Both the position numbers and the translations under genes were made by a program. A stretch of DNA of 64,000 bases from Variovorax guangxiensis (lineage in GTDB: Bacteria; Pseudomonadota; Gammaproteobacteria; Burkholderiales; Burkholderiaceae_C), in assembly GCF_003952165.1 (NCBI RefSeq), contig NZ_RXFT01000015.1, forward strand, positions 62,001 through 126,000, written 5' to 3'. This document shows positions 1 through 9,525 of this stretch, piece after piece. The first letter of the stretch is position 1. Every line of letters begins with the position of its first letter. The notes below the pieces were generated by a model. It did no database searches. It was not told the DNA's origin and saw nothing but the letters and a program-made list of their open reading frames with translations.

Positions 1-304
1 TCTCCGGCGTCTCGCCCCGCACGTAGCGCGCCACGCCCATCTGCTGCTCGGCGCCGTCGGCCATGGTGGTCGCGATGAGCGCCAACTCCCGGTCGTAGTC
101 GATGTGCGTCATGCGCCACAGCTCGTCGGGCTGCGGCGTTCGCGGCGAGAGCAGGCGCCGGTAGCCGGTTTCCTTCGAGAGGCCGTTCACGAAGGCGGTG
201 TGCATCGCGAGATCTTCGGCGCGGATCGGGCGGATGCGCACAGGGGTGCCGTCGGGCAGTTGCCAGTCCTCGACCAGGTGGCTGGGGTAGTCGAGGGCCG
301 GCAT
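1..304 (-). CDS. GNAT-family N-acetyltransferase (partial, C-terminus outside window)
   Basis: The frame opens with ATG at 304 and runs off the left edge after about 101 residues. The visible part contains RIRPIRAEDLAMHTAFVNGL, a Y-R-R segment, an IDYDRELAL strand and a GVARY strand. This is the pattern of the first half of GNAT acetyltransferases, including the GNAT domains attached to acyl-CoA synthetase-like protein acetyltransferases. The acetyl-CoA-binding loop lies beyond the edge, so substrate and full length cannot be judged. It lies 15 nt downstream of gnd on the same strand and may be cotranscribed with it. The family call is fairly secure; the function is not. Confidence 0.7.
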   Translation of the reverse strand, partial: MPALDYPSHLVEDWQLPDGTPVRIRPIRAEDLAMHTAFVNGLSKETGYRRLLSPRTPQPDELWRMTHIDYDRELALIATTMADGAEQQMGVARYVRGETPE

Positions 305-319
305 GGGGTCACACGGTGT

Positions 320-1744
320 TCAGCCGATCACTTCGGGCCAGTCGGTGTGGAAGAACTGGCCTTCGGGCTTGTCCACGCGCTCGTAGGTGTGGGCGCCGAA
401 GAAGTCCCGCTGCGCCTGCAGCAGGTTGGCCGGCAGGCGCTCGGTGCGGTAGCTGTCGTAGTAGGCCAGCGATGCGCTGAAGGCCGGCACCGGGATGCCG
501 TTGCTCACCGCCAGCGCCACCACTTCGCGCCAGCTCTGCTGCGTGCGGTTGAGCAGGTCCTTGAAGAACGGGTCGAGCATCAGGTTGGCCAGCGCCGGAT
601 CGGTGCGGAATGCGTCGGTGATGCGGTTGAGGAAGCGCGCGCGGATGATGCAGCCGCCGCGCCAGATCGAGGCGATGCCGCCCAGGTCGAGGCCCCAGCC
701 TTTCTTGTCGCCCATGGTCTTGATGAGGTCGAAGCCCTGCGTGTAGCTGATGACCTTCGAGGCGTAGAGCGCGTCGTGCACCTTGGCCACCAGCGCCTTC
801 TTCTCCACCGACAGTTCGATCTTCGGCCCCTGCAGCTGCCTGCTGGCGGCCACGCGCGCCTTCTTCTGCGACGAGAGCACGCGCGCTTCCACGGCGGCGT
901 TGATGGTGCTGATGACCACCGCGTTCTCGGCCGCGTTGATCAGCGTCCACTGGCCCGTGCCCTTCTGGCCGGCCTTGTCGAGGATCACGTCGACGATCGG
1001 CTTGCCCGTCTCGGGGTCTTTCTGCTCGAGCGCCTTGGCGGTGATCTGGATCAGGTAGCTCTGCAGCTCCCCCTCGTTCCATTCGTTGAAGATGGCGGCC
1101 ATCTCGTCGGTGCTGAAGCCGGCCGCCTTGAACAGGCTGTAGGCCTCGCAGATGAGCTGCATGTCGCCGTACTCGATGCCGTTGTGCACCATCTTCACGT
1201 AGTGGCCCGCGCCGCCGGGGCCGATGTGGATCACGCAGGGCTCGCCGTCCACCTTGGCCGAGATGCTCTCGAAGATCGGCTTCATCACCTCCCAGGTGGA
1301 AAGCGGCCCGCCCGGCATGATCGACGGCCCCTTGCGCGCGCCTTCCTCGCCGCCCGACACGCCCGCGCCGATGAAGCGCAGGCCCTTCGATGCGAGGTAT
1401 GCGTCGCGGCGCTCGGTGTCGGTATAGAGGCTGTTGCCGCCGTCGATGACGATGTCGTCCTTGTCCAGCAGGGGAATGAGCTGCTCGATCACCTGGTCGA
1501 CCGGGGCGCCGGCCTTGACCATGATCTGGATCTTGCGCGGCTTCGCCAGACCCTGCACGAACTCTTCCAGCGTCTTCGCGCCGACCAGCTTCTTGCCCGG
1601 GTTGGCGGCGATGAAGGCCTCGGTGGTGGCCTCGGTGCGGTTGTAGACGCTGACCTGGAAGCCGCGGCTTTCCACGTTCAGAACGAGGTTCTGGCCCATC
1701 ACGGCCAGGCCGATCAGTCCGAAGTCGCTTTGCTTGTTGCTCAT
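320..1744 (-). CDS. gnd: 6-phosphogluconate dehydrogenase, decarboxylating
   Basis: A 474-residue cytoplasmic enzyme converting 6-phosphogluconate to ribulose 5-phosphate and CO2 with reduction of NADP+, in the oxidative pentose phosphate pathway. The N-terminal Rossmann fold shows GLAVMGQNL and the NRT segment typical of NADP binding. The middle carries the family signature VSGGEEGARKGPSIMPGG and the catalytic-lysine region GAGHYVKMVHNGIEY. The C-terminal tail FFHTDWPEVIG is also typical. Length matches bacterial Gnd. The frame is open upstream to 1873, but homology begins at MSNKQSDFGLIGL, so ATG 1744 is chosen. The gene is divergent from the AraC regulator at 1905, leaving about 160 nt for both promoters. 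Confidence 0.97.
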   Translation of the reverse strand: MSNKQSDFGLIGLAVMGQNLVLNVESRGFQVSVYNRTEATTEAFIAANPGKKLVGAKTLEEFVQGLAKPRKIQIMVKAGAPVDQVIEQLIPLLDKDDIVIDGGNSLYTDTERRDAYLASKGLRFIGAGVSGGEEGARKGPSIMPGGPLSTWEVMKPIFESISAKVDGEPCVIHIGPGGAGHYVKMVHNGIEYGDMQLICEAYSLFKAAGFSTDEMAAIFNEWNEGELQSYLIQITAKALEQKDPETGKPIVDVILDKAGQKGTGQWTLINAAENAVVISTINAAVEARVLSSQKKARVAASRQLQGPKIELSVEKKALVAKVHDALYASKVISYTQGFDLIKTMGDKKGWGLDLGGIASIWRGGCIIRARFLNRITDAFRTDPALANLMLDPFFKDLLNRTQQSWREVVALAVSNGIPVPAFSASLAYYDSYRTERLPANLLQAQRDFFGAHTYERVDKPEGQFFHTDWPEVIG

Positions 1745-1904
1745 GGCCTGTGGTGTCCTTCCTTCGTGTATGTGCAGGCGGGGCGGCGCCCCGCGCACCG
1801 GTTTGATTCGAGGGCCATTGTGCCGATGTGGCGCCCGGCGGGGCGTCGGAGGCGGTCTAAACCCGATTGGCAAGCGGGTCCGCCTTGGCTATGTTCATTC
1901 CCCC

Positions 1905-2873
1905 ATGAGCCACGACGCCATCCACCGCTGGTCCACCGACGCCGTGCCGCCCTCGCAGCGGCTCGACTACTGGGTGAGCGCCGTCTGCGAGGGCTTCCTG
2001 GAGATGGACGTGACGAGCCCCAAAGCCGGCAGCTTCGGCGCCACGCTCGAATCGGCGCCGCTGGGCCCCATCGTGGTCAACCAGGTGCGCGGCAGCGCGC
2101 AGGACGTCTACCGCACGCGCCGGGCCATCGCCCACAGCCGCAACAACTACTTCTACCTGCTGTGCAAGGCCGACTCGGCCTGGGTGGCGGTGCAGGACGG
2201 CCGCTCGGCGCGGCTTCTCCCGGGCGACGCGGTGCTGGTCGATTCGCGCCGGCTCTACGAATTCCACCTGCTGCAGTCGGCCGACACCATCTCGATCGAG
2301 CTGCCCACCGCCTGGGTCGATGCCTGGATTCCCGATGCCGGCGACCAGGTGGCGCGGCGCATCGACGGGCAATCGGGCTGGGGCGGCGTGCTCAGCGGCT
2401 TCGTTCGGCAGCTGACGCCCGAGTTGGCGGCGAAGCCCCCGATGCCCGCCGAGCTGCTGAGCGACCAGCTCGGCAGCCTGCTGGCCCTGGCCACGGGCAG
2501 CGGCGCCGCAAATGAGCCGGACAAGGGCAGGGCGGCGCTGCGCCGCCGCGTGCTCGACGCCACGCGCGAGCGGCACGCCGAGTGCGGGCTCACCGCGGCG
2601 AGCGTGGCGCGCGGGCTGGGCATTTCCGAACGCAGCCTGCACCGCTGCCTGGTCGCCGGCGAAAGCAGCGCACAGGGGCCCACAACCTTCGCCGCCGCGC
2701 TCGCCGGTTTCCGCATGGCGGCCGCGCGCCGCATGCTGGCCGATGCACGTTTCGACCGTCTGGGCATCGCCCAAATCGGGTATCGCGTGGGCCTGGCCGA
2801 TGCATCACACTTTGTTCGCCAATGCCGTGCGCACCTGGGCGCCACACCCGGCGAACTGCGGCGCAGGCGCTGA
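1905..2873 (+). CDS. AraC-family transcriptional regulator
   Basis: A 322-residue DNA-binding regulator. The N-terminal ~190 residues (QRLDYWVSAVCEGFLEMDV...) resemble the AraC_binding_2 sensor domain found in FeaR-like activators. The C-terminal ~100 residues form the paired helix-turn-helix: GLTAASVARGLGISERSLHR for the first and RLGIAQIGYRVGLADASHFVRQCRAHLGATPGELRR for the second. ATG 1905 is chosen because homology starts at MSHDAIHRWSTDAV; upstream codons are non-homologous. It lies 100 nt ahead of an alpha/beta hydrolase on the same strand, which is its most likely target. The inducer is unknown. Confidence 0.9.
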   Translation: MSHDAIHRWSTDAVPPSQRLDYWVSAVCEGFLEMDVTSPKAGSFGATLESAPLGPIVVNQVRGSAQDVYRTRRAIAHSRNNYFYLLCKADSAWVAVQDGRSARLLPGDAVLVDSRRLYEFHLLQSADTISIELPTAWVDAWIPDAGDQVARRIDGQSGWGGVLSGFVRQLTPELAAKPPMPAELLSDQLGSLLALATGSGAANEPDKGRAALRRRVLDATRERHAECGLTAASVARGLGISERSLHRCLVAGESSAQGPTTFAAALAGFRMAAARRMLADARFDRLGIAQIGYRVGLADASHFVRQCRAHLGATPGELRRRR

Positions 2874-2973
2874 ACTGGCGCGAACCGGCCATCCGCGTGG
2901 CAGGCATCGGCCATTCGCGGCATCGCCCCGTTCCTAAAGTCCCTCTGCATCGAAACAACGAAAGAGACTTCCC

Positions 2974-3702
2974 ATGTCCGATACCTATGTCCTGGTCCAC
3001 GGCGCGTGGCATACAGGCGCCGAGATCGAAGCCGTGGCCGACGGCGTGCGCGCGGCCGGCCACACCGTGTACTGCCCCACGCTGGCGGGCAACAACCCCG
3101 GCGACGACCGTTCCAGCACCGGCCTCGAAGACGCCATCGCCTCCGCCGTGCGCTACATCGAGGAGAAGGACCTGACGCAGGTGCGCCTCGTGGGCCACAG
3201 CTACGGCGGCATGGTGATCTCGGGCGTGGCCGACCGCATCGCCCACCGGCTCAAGCGGTTGGTGTACATCAACGCCTTCGTGCCGCTGGACGGCGAATCG
3301 CTCAACGACATGGTGCCGCCGCACTACGTGACGATGTTCGATGCCGTCGCCGCGGCCAACGGCAACGCGGTGACGCTGCCCTTCGAGATCTGGCGCGAGG
3401 CCTTCATCAACGACGCCGACCTCGCGACCGCGCAGGCCGCCTACGAGAAGCTCAACCCCCATCCGTACCGCACCTTCACGGACAAGATCCGCCTGAGCCA
3501 GCCGCTGGCGGCGCTGGCGCTGGGCAAGTCGTACCTGAACTGCCAGCAGGACACCGCGATGCCGCACGGCCTGCCGTGGCATCCGCGCCTGTCGGAGCGG
3601 CTCGGCCTGTTCCGTCTGGTGGAGTGTCCGGGCAGCCACGAGATGTTCTTCTCGAACCCGCAGCGGCTCGCGCAGGCCGTCATCGAAGCCGGGCGGGACT
3701 GA
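2974..3702 (+). CDS. Alpha/beta-fold hydrolase (esterase-like)
   Basis: A 242-residue cytoplasmic alpha/beta hydrolase. Visible motifs are the N-terminal VHGAWH oxyanion-hole segment, the nucleophile elbow GHSYGGM with Ser76, and the catalytic-histidine loop CPGSHEMF with His222. The compact size and the opening MSDTYVLVHGAWHTG resemble the salicylate-esterase/pyrethroid-hydrolase-like group of plant MES-type hydrolases, so a small ester is a reasonable but unproven substrate. No signal peptide is visible. It follows the AraC regulator at a 100-nt gap and is convergent with the exonuclease gene 12 nt downstream. Confidence 0.88.
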   Translation: MSDTYVLVHGAWHTGAEIEAVADGVRAAGHTVYCPTLAGNNPGDDRSSTGLEDAIASAVRYIEEKDLTQVRLVGHSYGGMVISGVADRIAHRLKRLVYINAFVPLDGESLNDMVPPHYVTMFDAVAAANGNAVTLPFEIWREAFINDADLATAQAAYEKLNPHPYRTFTDKIRLSQPLAALALGKSYLNCQQDTAMPHGLPWHPRLSERLGLFRLVECPGSHEMFFSNPQRLAQAVIEAGRD

Positions 3703-3714
3703 GCACGGGGCTCT

Positions 3715-4332
3715 TCAGCCGCCGCCGAAGAGCGCGTCGTACACGCGGATCGACGCCCAGGCGTCGTTCGCGGCGTAGCGGATCTGCGCCTCGGTGAGCT
3801 GCCGGTTGGCCCAGTTCGAGGTGGTCGCCTTGCGCGACTTGACGAAGCGGCGGCCGAACACCAGCGCCACCGCCGCCTTCACGCCCACCGACCTGCGGTA
3901 GCCGCGCCGGCGGAACTCGTCGTCGATGTCGAACACGGCCTTCGGCTCGATGTTCAGCCGGTTGCGGATCAGCGTCAGGTCGCCCGACAGGCCGAAGCCG
4001 ACCTTGCGCAGCTCGGTCGAGGCGATCAGCGCGGCCACCACCGGATTGCACTCGGTGCGGTGCAGCTGGAACAGCCAGGCCGCATCGCGCGTGGCGAACT
4101 GCACCACGTGCGGGCCGCCCGACACTTCGTTCTTTGCGAAGGTGGGCTTCGATTCGGTGTCGAAGCCCGCGATGCCGGCCGCCAGCAGCGTGGCGGCGGC
4201 GCGCTCGGCCTCCTGCAGCGTGGAGACGACCACGACGTTCGCGGCGGTCAGGGTTTCGAAGGGGTCGAGCAGCGCGATCTGTTCGCGCTCGGGCAGGGGC
4301 GGGAGCGCGGGGTTGTTGCGGCGCTCGTTCAC
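3715..4332 (-). CDS. 3'-5' exonuclease, DEDDy / RNase D-like domain
   Basis: A 205-residue protein with the DEDDy exonuclease fold. The Exo I motif is GFDTES (Asp58, Glu60), a central GLSGDL supplies Exo II, and YAANDAWASIRVYD supplies the Exo III tyrosine and aspartate. Such small single-domain proteins trim nucleic-acid 3' ends; whether the substrate is RNA or DNA cannot be told here. The start is GTG at 4332, overlapping the stop of the TfoX-like gene (GTGA), so the two are translationally coupled. The frame is open further upstream, but that stretch overlaps the TfoX-like gene out of frame and shows no family similarity. Confidence 0.85.
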   Translation of the reverse strand: MNERRNNPALPPLPEREQIALLDPFETLTAANVVVVSTLQEAERAAATLLAAGIAGFDTESKPTFAKNEVSGGPHVVQFATRDAAWLFQLHRTECNPVVAALIASTELRKVGFGLSGDLTLIRNRLNIEPKAVFDIDDEFRRRGYRRSVGVKAAVALVFGRRFVKSRKATTSNWANRQLTEAQIRYAANDAWASIRVYDALFGGG

Positions 4333-4757
4333 CGGGCGGCTGCTTTCGTCGTGGTCTTTTTCTTCTTCACGGGTGCTTTCTTGGCCGCCGCCTTCTTTGC
4401 AGCTGGCGCTTTTTTCGGTTTCTTCGGCTTCGGCGGCTGGCCCGAGCGCAGTGCCGCCTCGTAGGCGAGCCGGCCCCAGCGGGCAGCCTCCTCGCGGTCC
4501 TCGAAGAGGTCCGCCGGGGCGAGCCGGTACGACATCGGCATCGCCTTGCCCTGGCGCATGTAGGTGAAGGGCTGCAGGTTCAGCCTGTCGAAGTGCGGGG
4601 CGCTCTCGGCGTCGGACTTCAGGTAGAGCGTTTCGTTGGCGACCAGCGCGATCATCCGGCCCTCGTGCCAGACGCCATGGCCGCCGAACATGCGCCTGGT
4701 TTCGATGCGGCCCAGGCGCTCGAAGATCTCGTGCAGGCTTTGGACGAACTCGCTCAT
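4329..4757 (-). CDS. TfoX/Sxy N-terminal domain protein with Lys/Ala-rich tail
   Basis: A 142-residue protein. Residues 1-100 match the TfoX/Sxy N-terminal domain (RRMFGGHGVWHEGRMIALV, YLKSD, FTYMRQGKAMPMSYRLAP). In full-length TfoX this domain accompanies competence regulation, but stand-alone copies have no settled function. From about residue 107 the protein becomes an almost uninterrupted run of Lys, Ala, Pro and Thr, like the histone-H1-like tails of some betaproteobacterial proteins; this part could bind nucleic acid. It is coupled to the downstream exonuclease gene through a GTGA overlap, which hints at a shared nucleic-acid role. Confidence 0.82.
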   Translation of the reverse strand: MSEFVQSLHEIFERLGRIETRRMFGGHGVWHEGRMIALVANETLYLKSDAESAPHFDRLNLQPFTYMRQGKAMPMSYRLAPADLFEDREEAARWGRLAYEAALRSGQPPKPKKPKKAPAAKKAAAKKAPVKKKKTTTKAAAR

Positions 4758-4818
4758 CGGCGTGCCTTCGTGCTTCGCACTGCGGCGCGAGCTTGCCTGG
4801 GGCGGCCCGGCGCGGCAC

Positions 4819-5208
4819 TCATGCGGTGATCTCGATGCGGTTGCCGTCCGGGTCGAGCACCACGCTCTCGTAGTAGCCGTCGCCGGTGCGGCGCGGGCCG
4901 TCGAGCAGCGGATATCCGTCGGCCTTCAGGCGTTGCGTGAGTTCGTCCACGGCGGCGTCGGAGCCCACGCTGATCGCGAGGTGCGTCCAGCCCATGCGCT
5001 GGGCGCCGGCTTCGGCCGGCAGGGGCGAGAGCGTGCTGGTGGTCATGGCCTCGATGCGCGCGCCGTCGCCCAGGCTCAGGAAGCAGGAGGCGAAGCCCTT
5101 GGCCGGGTTGACGTAGCCCGCGCCCGCGGTGGCGCCGAAGTAGTCGACGTAGAAGCGCTTGCAGCGTTCGAGATCGGTGGTCCAGAGTGCGATGTGGTCG
5201 ATGCGCAT
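4819..5208 (-). CDS. VOC-superfamily (glyoxalase/bleomycin-resistance-like) protein
   Basis: A 129-residue, single-module vicinal-oxygen-chelate protein. It opens with MRIDHIALWTTDLERCKRFY and ends with LDPDGNRIEITA, the two halves of the paired beta-alpha-beta-beta-beta fold, with the metal-ligand positions His5, His in GWTHLAI, and the C-terminal Glu. Members include glyoxalase I, fosfomycin-resistance enzymes and small dioxygenases; the exact reaction cannot be assigned. The start is set at ATG 5208 because the fold begins there and 40 upstream codons are arginine/proline-rich non-homologous sequence. It lies between a GNAT gene (31 nt) and the TfoX-like gene (61 nt) on the same strand. 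Confidence 0.85.
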   Translation of the reverse strand: MRIDHIALWTTDLERCKRFYVDYFGATAGAGYVNPAKGFASCFLSLGDGARIEAMTTSTLSPLPAEAGAQRMGWTHLAISVGSDAAVDELTQRLKADGYPLLDGPRRTGDGYYESVVLDPDGNRIEITA

Positions 5209-5239
5209 GGGGAAGCGAAGAAGGAAGGAAATCGGCCGC

Positions 5240-5746
5240 TCAGGCGATGCGCCACGGCGGGCGCGAGGGCGACCAATGGTAGGCGATGCGCTCGCGGCCG
5301 CTCGTGGGGTGGCGGTCGGCCGCGCCACGCTCCAGCCCGTAGCGTTCGTAGAAGCGCTGCGCCGAGGTGTTGCCGGCCGCCACGTGCAGCCGCCAGCCGT
5401 TGGGAATGCGCACGCAGGCCTCGTCGAGCAGCGCCTTGCCCAGGCCCTGGTTGCGCAGATGAGGCTCGACGAAGAGCTGGGCCACGTACTCGCGCCTCAC
5501 GAGCAGCACCATGAAGGCCAGCACCTGGCCTTCGCGCTCGGCCAGCACCACGTCGGCGGGCGGGCCGAACTCGGTATGCACGCGATGCAGCCAGTGGGCG
5601 ATGGGCTCGATGTGCGGCACGTCGCGGTTGGCGGAAATCCAGGCGCGCCGCCAGATGCCCGCCAGCACCATGTTCTCCTCGGCGCCGCCTTCGCGCGACC
5701 GCAGGTGGAAGACCGGAGTTTGGGCGGCGGACATGATGCGTTTCAT
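5240..5746 (-). CDS. GNAT-family N-acetyltransferase
   Basis: A 168-residue acetyltransferase. The acetyl-CoA pyrophosphate-binding loop is visible as LRNQGLGKALLDEA, preceded by the strand VAQLFVEPHLR and followed by NTSAQRFYERYGLE, the usual end of the GNAT fold. An alternative ATG at 5734 would give 164 residues. The substrate is unknown. It follows fghA by 38 nt and precedes the VOC gene by 31 nt on the same strand, so it may be the tail of the demethylase/formaldehyde transcription unit. No motif ties it to that chemistry. Confidence 0.85.
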   Translation of the reverse strand: MKRIMSAAQTPVFHLRSREGGAEENMVLAGIWRRAWISANRDVPHIEPIAHWLHRVHTEFGPPADVVLAEREGQVLAFMVLLVRREYVAQLFVEPHLRNQGLGKALLDEACVRIPNGWRLHVAAGNTSAQRFYERYGLERGAADRHPTSGRERIAYHWSPSRPPWRIA

Positions 5747-5784
5747 GATACGGCGCGGGGCCGCCGCGGTCGATGGGCCGTGCT

Positions 5785-6669
5785 CTAGCTGGAGGCCCGC
5801 AAGGTCTGCGCGTGGTGCGCGATGTGGTCCGCCATGAAGCTCTGGATGAAGTAGTAGCCGTGGTCGTAGCCCGCGTGGCGGCGCAGCGTGAGCGGCTGGC
5901 CGGCGGCGAAGCAGGCGGCCTCGAAGGCCTCGGGATGCAGCTGCTCGGCCAGGAATTTGTCGTCCAGGCCCTGGTCGATGAGGATGCCCTGCGGATACGG
6001 CGCCGTGACCTGCGACTTCATGAGCGCGCTGGCATCGTGCGCCAGCCATTGCGCGCGGTCGGCGCCAGGCTCGCCCAGGTAGCCCGCGAAGGCCTTCTCG
6101 CCCCATGGGCACTGCGTGGGCGCGCAGATCGGCGCGAAGGCCGACAGCGACCTGAAGCGCCCCGGATGCCGAAGCGCCAGCGTGAGCGCGCCATGCCCGC
6201 CCATCGAGTGGCCGAAGATGCCGATGCGCTCGCCGTCGATCGGGAAGTGCCTGGCCACCAGGGGCAGCAGCTCCTGCACGATCCAGCTTTCCATGCGCCA
6301 GTGCGTGGCCCAGGGCTCGGCCAGCGCGTCGAGATAGAAGCCGGCGCCGATGCCGAAGTCCCAGTTGTCCCTGGCGCCGGGAATGCCTTCCACCACCGGG
6401 CCGCGCGGACTGGTGTCGGGCGCGATCAGCGCGATGCCCAGGCTGGCGGCCATGCGCTGCGCGCCGGCCTTGATGGCGAAGGTCTCCTCGTTGCAGGTCA
6501 GGCCCGCGAGGTAGAGCAGGGCGGGCACGCGCTCGTGCGCGGCCTGCGGCGGCAGGTAGACCGAGAAGCGCATCGGCAGGCCGATCTCGAGCGAATGGTG
6601 CTCGACGAAGCGCTGCAGGCCGCCGAAGGCGCGGTGCTCGGAAAGCAGCTTGGGGGTGTTGTCGGTCAT
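5785..6669 (-). CDS. fghA: S-formylglutathione hydrolase
   Basis: A 294-residue serine hydrolase that splits S-formylglutathione into formate and glutathione, the second step of glutathione-dependent formaldehyde oxidation. Family features are FSVYLPPQA near the start, YLAGLTCNEETFAIKAGAQR, the APDTSPRG loop, the nucleophile elbow GHSMGGHGAL with Ser155, and a C-terminal GYDHGYYFI segment bearing the catalytic histidine. Length is normal. The ATG at 6669 overlaps the stop of the upstream epoxide-hydrolase-like gene (ATGA), so the two are coupled. With adhC upstream in the same direction it completes formaldehyde-to-formate detoxification. Confidence 0.96.
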   Translation of the reverse strand: MTDNTPKLLSEHRAFGGLQRFVEHHSLEIGLPMRFSVYLPPQAAHERVPALLYLAGLTCNEETFAIKAGAQRMAASLGIALIAPDTSPRGPVVEGIPGARDNWDFGIGAGFYLDALAEPWATHWRMESWIVQELLPLVARHFPIDGERIGIFGHSMGGHGALTLALRHPGRFRSLSAFAPICAPTQCPWGEKAFAGYLGEPGADRAQWLAHDASALMKSQVTAPYPQGILIDQGLDDKFLAEQLHPEAFEAACFAAGQPLTLRRHAGYDHGYYFIQSFMADHIAHHAQTLRASS

Positions 6670-7595
6670 TGGGGGTTCTTGTCGTTGCTGCGCAGTGCCG
6701 GCACGAGCTCGAGCACGGCGTCGGCGAAGGTGCATGGCGCTTCCTGCGGCAGGTTGTGGCCGGCCCCGGCCACCAGCCGGTGCGAGCGCGGGCCGCCGAA
6801 GCGGTTGGCGTGGGCGGAGGCATCGGCCGGCGGGCGCACGCCGTCGTCGATGCCGTCGAAGGTGATGGCGGGCACGGTGATCGTCGGCTGGGCCGCGAGG
6901 CGGCGCTCGATGTCGGCGTAAGCCGGGTCACCCGGCACCAGGCCGAAGCGGTGGCGGTACGACTGGATCACCACGTCCACGAAGTCGGGATGGTCGAAGG
7001 CGGCGGCACTGCGCTCGAAGGTGGCGTCGTCGAACTTCCAGGTGGGCGACCACAGCTTCCACAGCAGCTTCGTGAGCGCCTTGCGGTCTTTCTGGAGACC
7101 GGCGCGCCCGCGTTCGCTGTGGAAGTAGTACTGGTACCAGAGGCTGTGCTCGTTGTCGGGCGTGTCGGGTTCCATCGCCTTGGCGATGTTCTGGATGTTG
7201 TAGCTGTTGAGGGACACCAGCCCCGCGCAGCGCTCGGGCCACAGCGCCGCGACCACGCAGGCCGCGCGGCCGCCCCAGTCGTAGCCGGCCAGCACGGCGC
7301 GCTCGATCTCCAGCGCGTCGAGCAGAGCGAGCAGGTCGGCGCCCAGCGCGGCCTGCTCGCCCGAGCGCGGCGTGGCCTCGCTCAGAAAGCGCGTGGCGCC
7401 GTAGCCGCGCAGGTACGGCACGATCACGCGGCAGCCGGCGTCGGCCAGCATGGGCGCGACTTCGGCATACGTGTGGATGTCGTACGGAAAGCCGTGCATC
7501 AGCAGCACCGGCGGGCCGTCGGCGGGGCCGGCTTCGTAGTAGGCGACTTCGAGGACGCCCGCCTCGATCCTGCGCAGGGGTTCCATTCTTTCCAT
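6666..7595 (-). CDS. Alpha/beta hydrolase with Asp nucleophile (epoxide-hydrolase / dehalogenase-like)
   Basis: A 309-residue alpha/beta hydrolase. The oxyanion motif HGFP and the nucleophile elbow GYDWGG place an aspartate (Asp106), not a serine, at the nucleophile position; this is the mark of epoxide hydrolases and haloalkane dehalogenases. A tyrosine-rich lid region (HSLWYQYYFHSERG) and a C-terminal GAGHNLPQE histidine loop complete the pattern. ATG 7595 is used; ATG 7586 is an alternative. It lies between adhC and fghA, overlapping fghA by four bases. Its place among formaldehyde genes suggests a role in the same pathway, but the substrate is open. Confidence 0.85.
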   Translation of the reverse strand: MERMEPLRRIEAGVLEVAYYEAGPADGPPVLLMHGFPYDIHTYAEVAPMLADAGCRVIVPYLRGYGATRFLSEATPRSGEQAALGADLLALLDALEIERAVLAGYDWGGRAACVVAALWPERCAGLVSLNSYNIQNIAKAMEPDTPDNEHSLWYQYYFHSERGRAGLQKDRKALTKLLWKLWSPTWKFDDATFERSAAAFDHPDFVDVVIQSYRHRFGLVPGDPAYADIERRLAAQPTITVPAITFDGIDDGVRPPADASAHANRFGGPRSHRLVAGAGHNLPQEAPCTFADAVLELVPALRSNDKNPQ

Positions 7596-7637
7596 CAAGA
7601 GACCACCTTCGAGTAGTGAACTGATGCCTGTTCCAGG

Positions 7638-7726
7638 AACACCGCGGAACCGGCTTGGCCGGGCCGCAGGTGTTGCCCCCTTGCAGGGGGGTGGCGCAGC
7701 GACACGAAGTGCGCGTAGCCTGGGGG

Positions 7727-7728
<2 letters not shown>
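7638..7728 (-). repeat. Dispersed three-hairpin intergenic element, copy A
   Basis: About 90 nt that recur, with small changes, at 15530, 31310 and 39466. Read in the direction of adhC, the element starts at the adhC stop codon. It can fold into three stem-loops: one around GCGCACTTCGTGTCGC, one with a CCCCC/GGGGG stem, and one with a CCGGC/GCCGG-type stem. In this copy the third stem has one substitution (CCAAGCCGG for CAAAGCCGG). Confidence 0.8.
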
Positions 7729-8833
<1,105 letters not shown>

Positions 8834-8871
8834 GATGTTCGATCTCGGAAGCGGGGGATGGGAGAGGATTC

Positions 8872-9525
8872 TCAGGCAGGGCCAGCAGGGAAGATACCCG
8901 ACATGCCGATGAACCCCGGCAGGTGGCGGAAATCCCAGACCCAGTTTCGCAGCGCGGGAAATTCGTCGAGCGAGATGCCGCCTTCGCCCGCGAGCGCCAC
9001 ATAGGGAAAGCAGGCGAGGTCGGCAATCGTGGCCTCCGGCGCCGACGCGAGCCAGCGCAGGCCTTCGGTGGCACGTTCGGCGAGGTGGTCGTCGAGCACG
9101 CGGAACACGGCGCGCGCGCCCGCGCGGCAGGCATCGATGTCGAGGTGGTGATAGCCCAGCGCGTCGTGCAGCCGCGCGGCCGAGGCGGTTCGGGTGATCT
9201 CGTCGGCGGTGGCGAGCCACTGGGCGACTTCGCCGCGCAGCCTGGCGTCGGCGGGATACCAGCGGCCCTGCGGGTCGTGGCGGCTCGCGAGGTAGACCAG
9301 GATGGCCTGCGCGTCGCGCAGCACGAAGCCGTCGTCGTCGATCACCGGCAGCTGGCCCAGCGGATTGACGTTGGCGAGGAACGCGGCCGACCTGTGCTCG
9401 CGGCCGGGAAAGAAATCGACCGGCACCGCCTGGTACGCCACGCCCAGCCAGGCCAGCATCTGCCTCACCTTGAAGCAGTTGCCCGAGAGCGGGTAGTCGT
9501 AGAGCTTCAGCGTCGCCGTCGTCAT
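8872..9525 (-). CDS. Glutathione S-transferase-like protein, probable NdmE-type partner of a Rieske-less oxygenase
   Basis: A 217-residue GST. The N-terminal thioredoxin-like domain (LKLYDYPLSGNCFKVRQML, NPLGQLPVIDDDG, LRDAQAILVYLASRHD) is followed by the all-helical C-terminal domain with TIADLACFPYVALAGEGG. Its ATG overlaps the stop of the oxygenase catalytic-subunit gene (ATGA), so the two products are coupled one to one. In the caffeine N7-demethylase NdmCDE of Pseudomonas putida CBB5 a GST-like protein, NdmE, is needed by the Rieske-less oxygenase NdmC. By that precedent this protein is probably a structural partner rather than a detoxifying transferase. The partnership is inferred from gene order and domain make-up. 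Confidence 0.85.
   Translation of the reverse strand: MTTATLKLYDYPLSGNCFKVRQMLAWLGVAYQAVPVDFFPGREHRSAAFLANVNPLGQLPVIDDDGFVLRDAQAILVYLASRHDPQGRWYPADARLRGEVAQWLATADEITRTASAARLHDALGYHHLDIDACRAGARAVFRVLDDHLAERATEGLRWLASAPEATIADLACFPYVALAGEGGISLDEFPALRNWVWDFRHLPGFIGMSGIFPAGPA

Noticed and set aside
1745..1873. Longer start for gnd at 1873
   Set aside because: The added 43 residues have no similarity to the family and the ATG at 1744 begins exactly where homology starts.
104..2515. An 803-residue plus-strand open frame across gnd
   Set aside because: It is a by-product of high GC opposite a real gene: the translation is Arg/Ala/Val-rich with no domain, while the minus strand encodes an unmistakable 6-phosphogluconate dehydrogenase.
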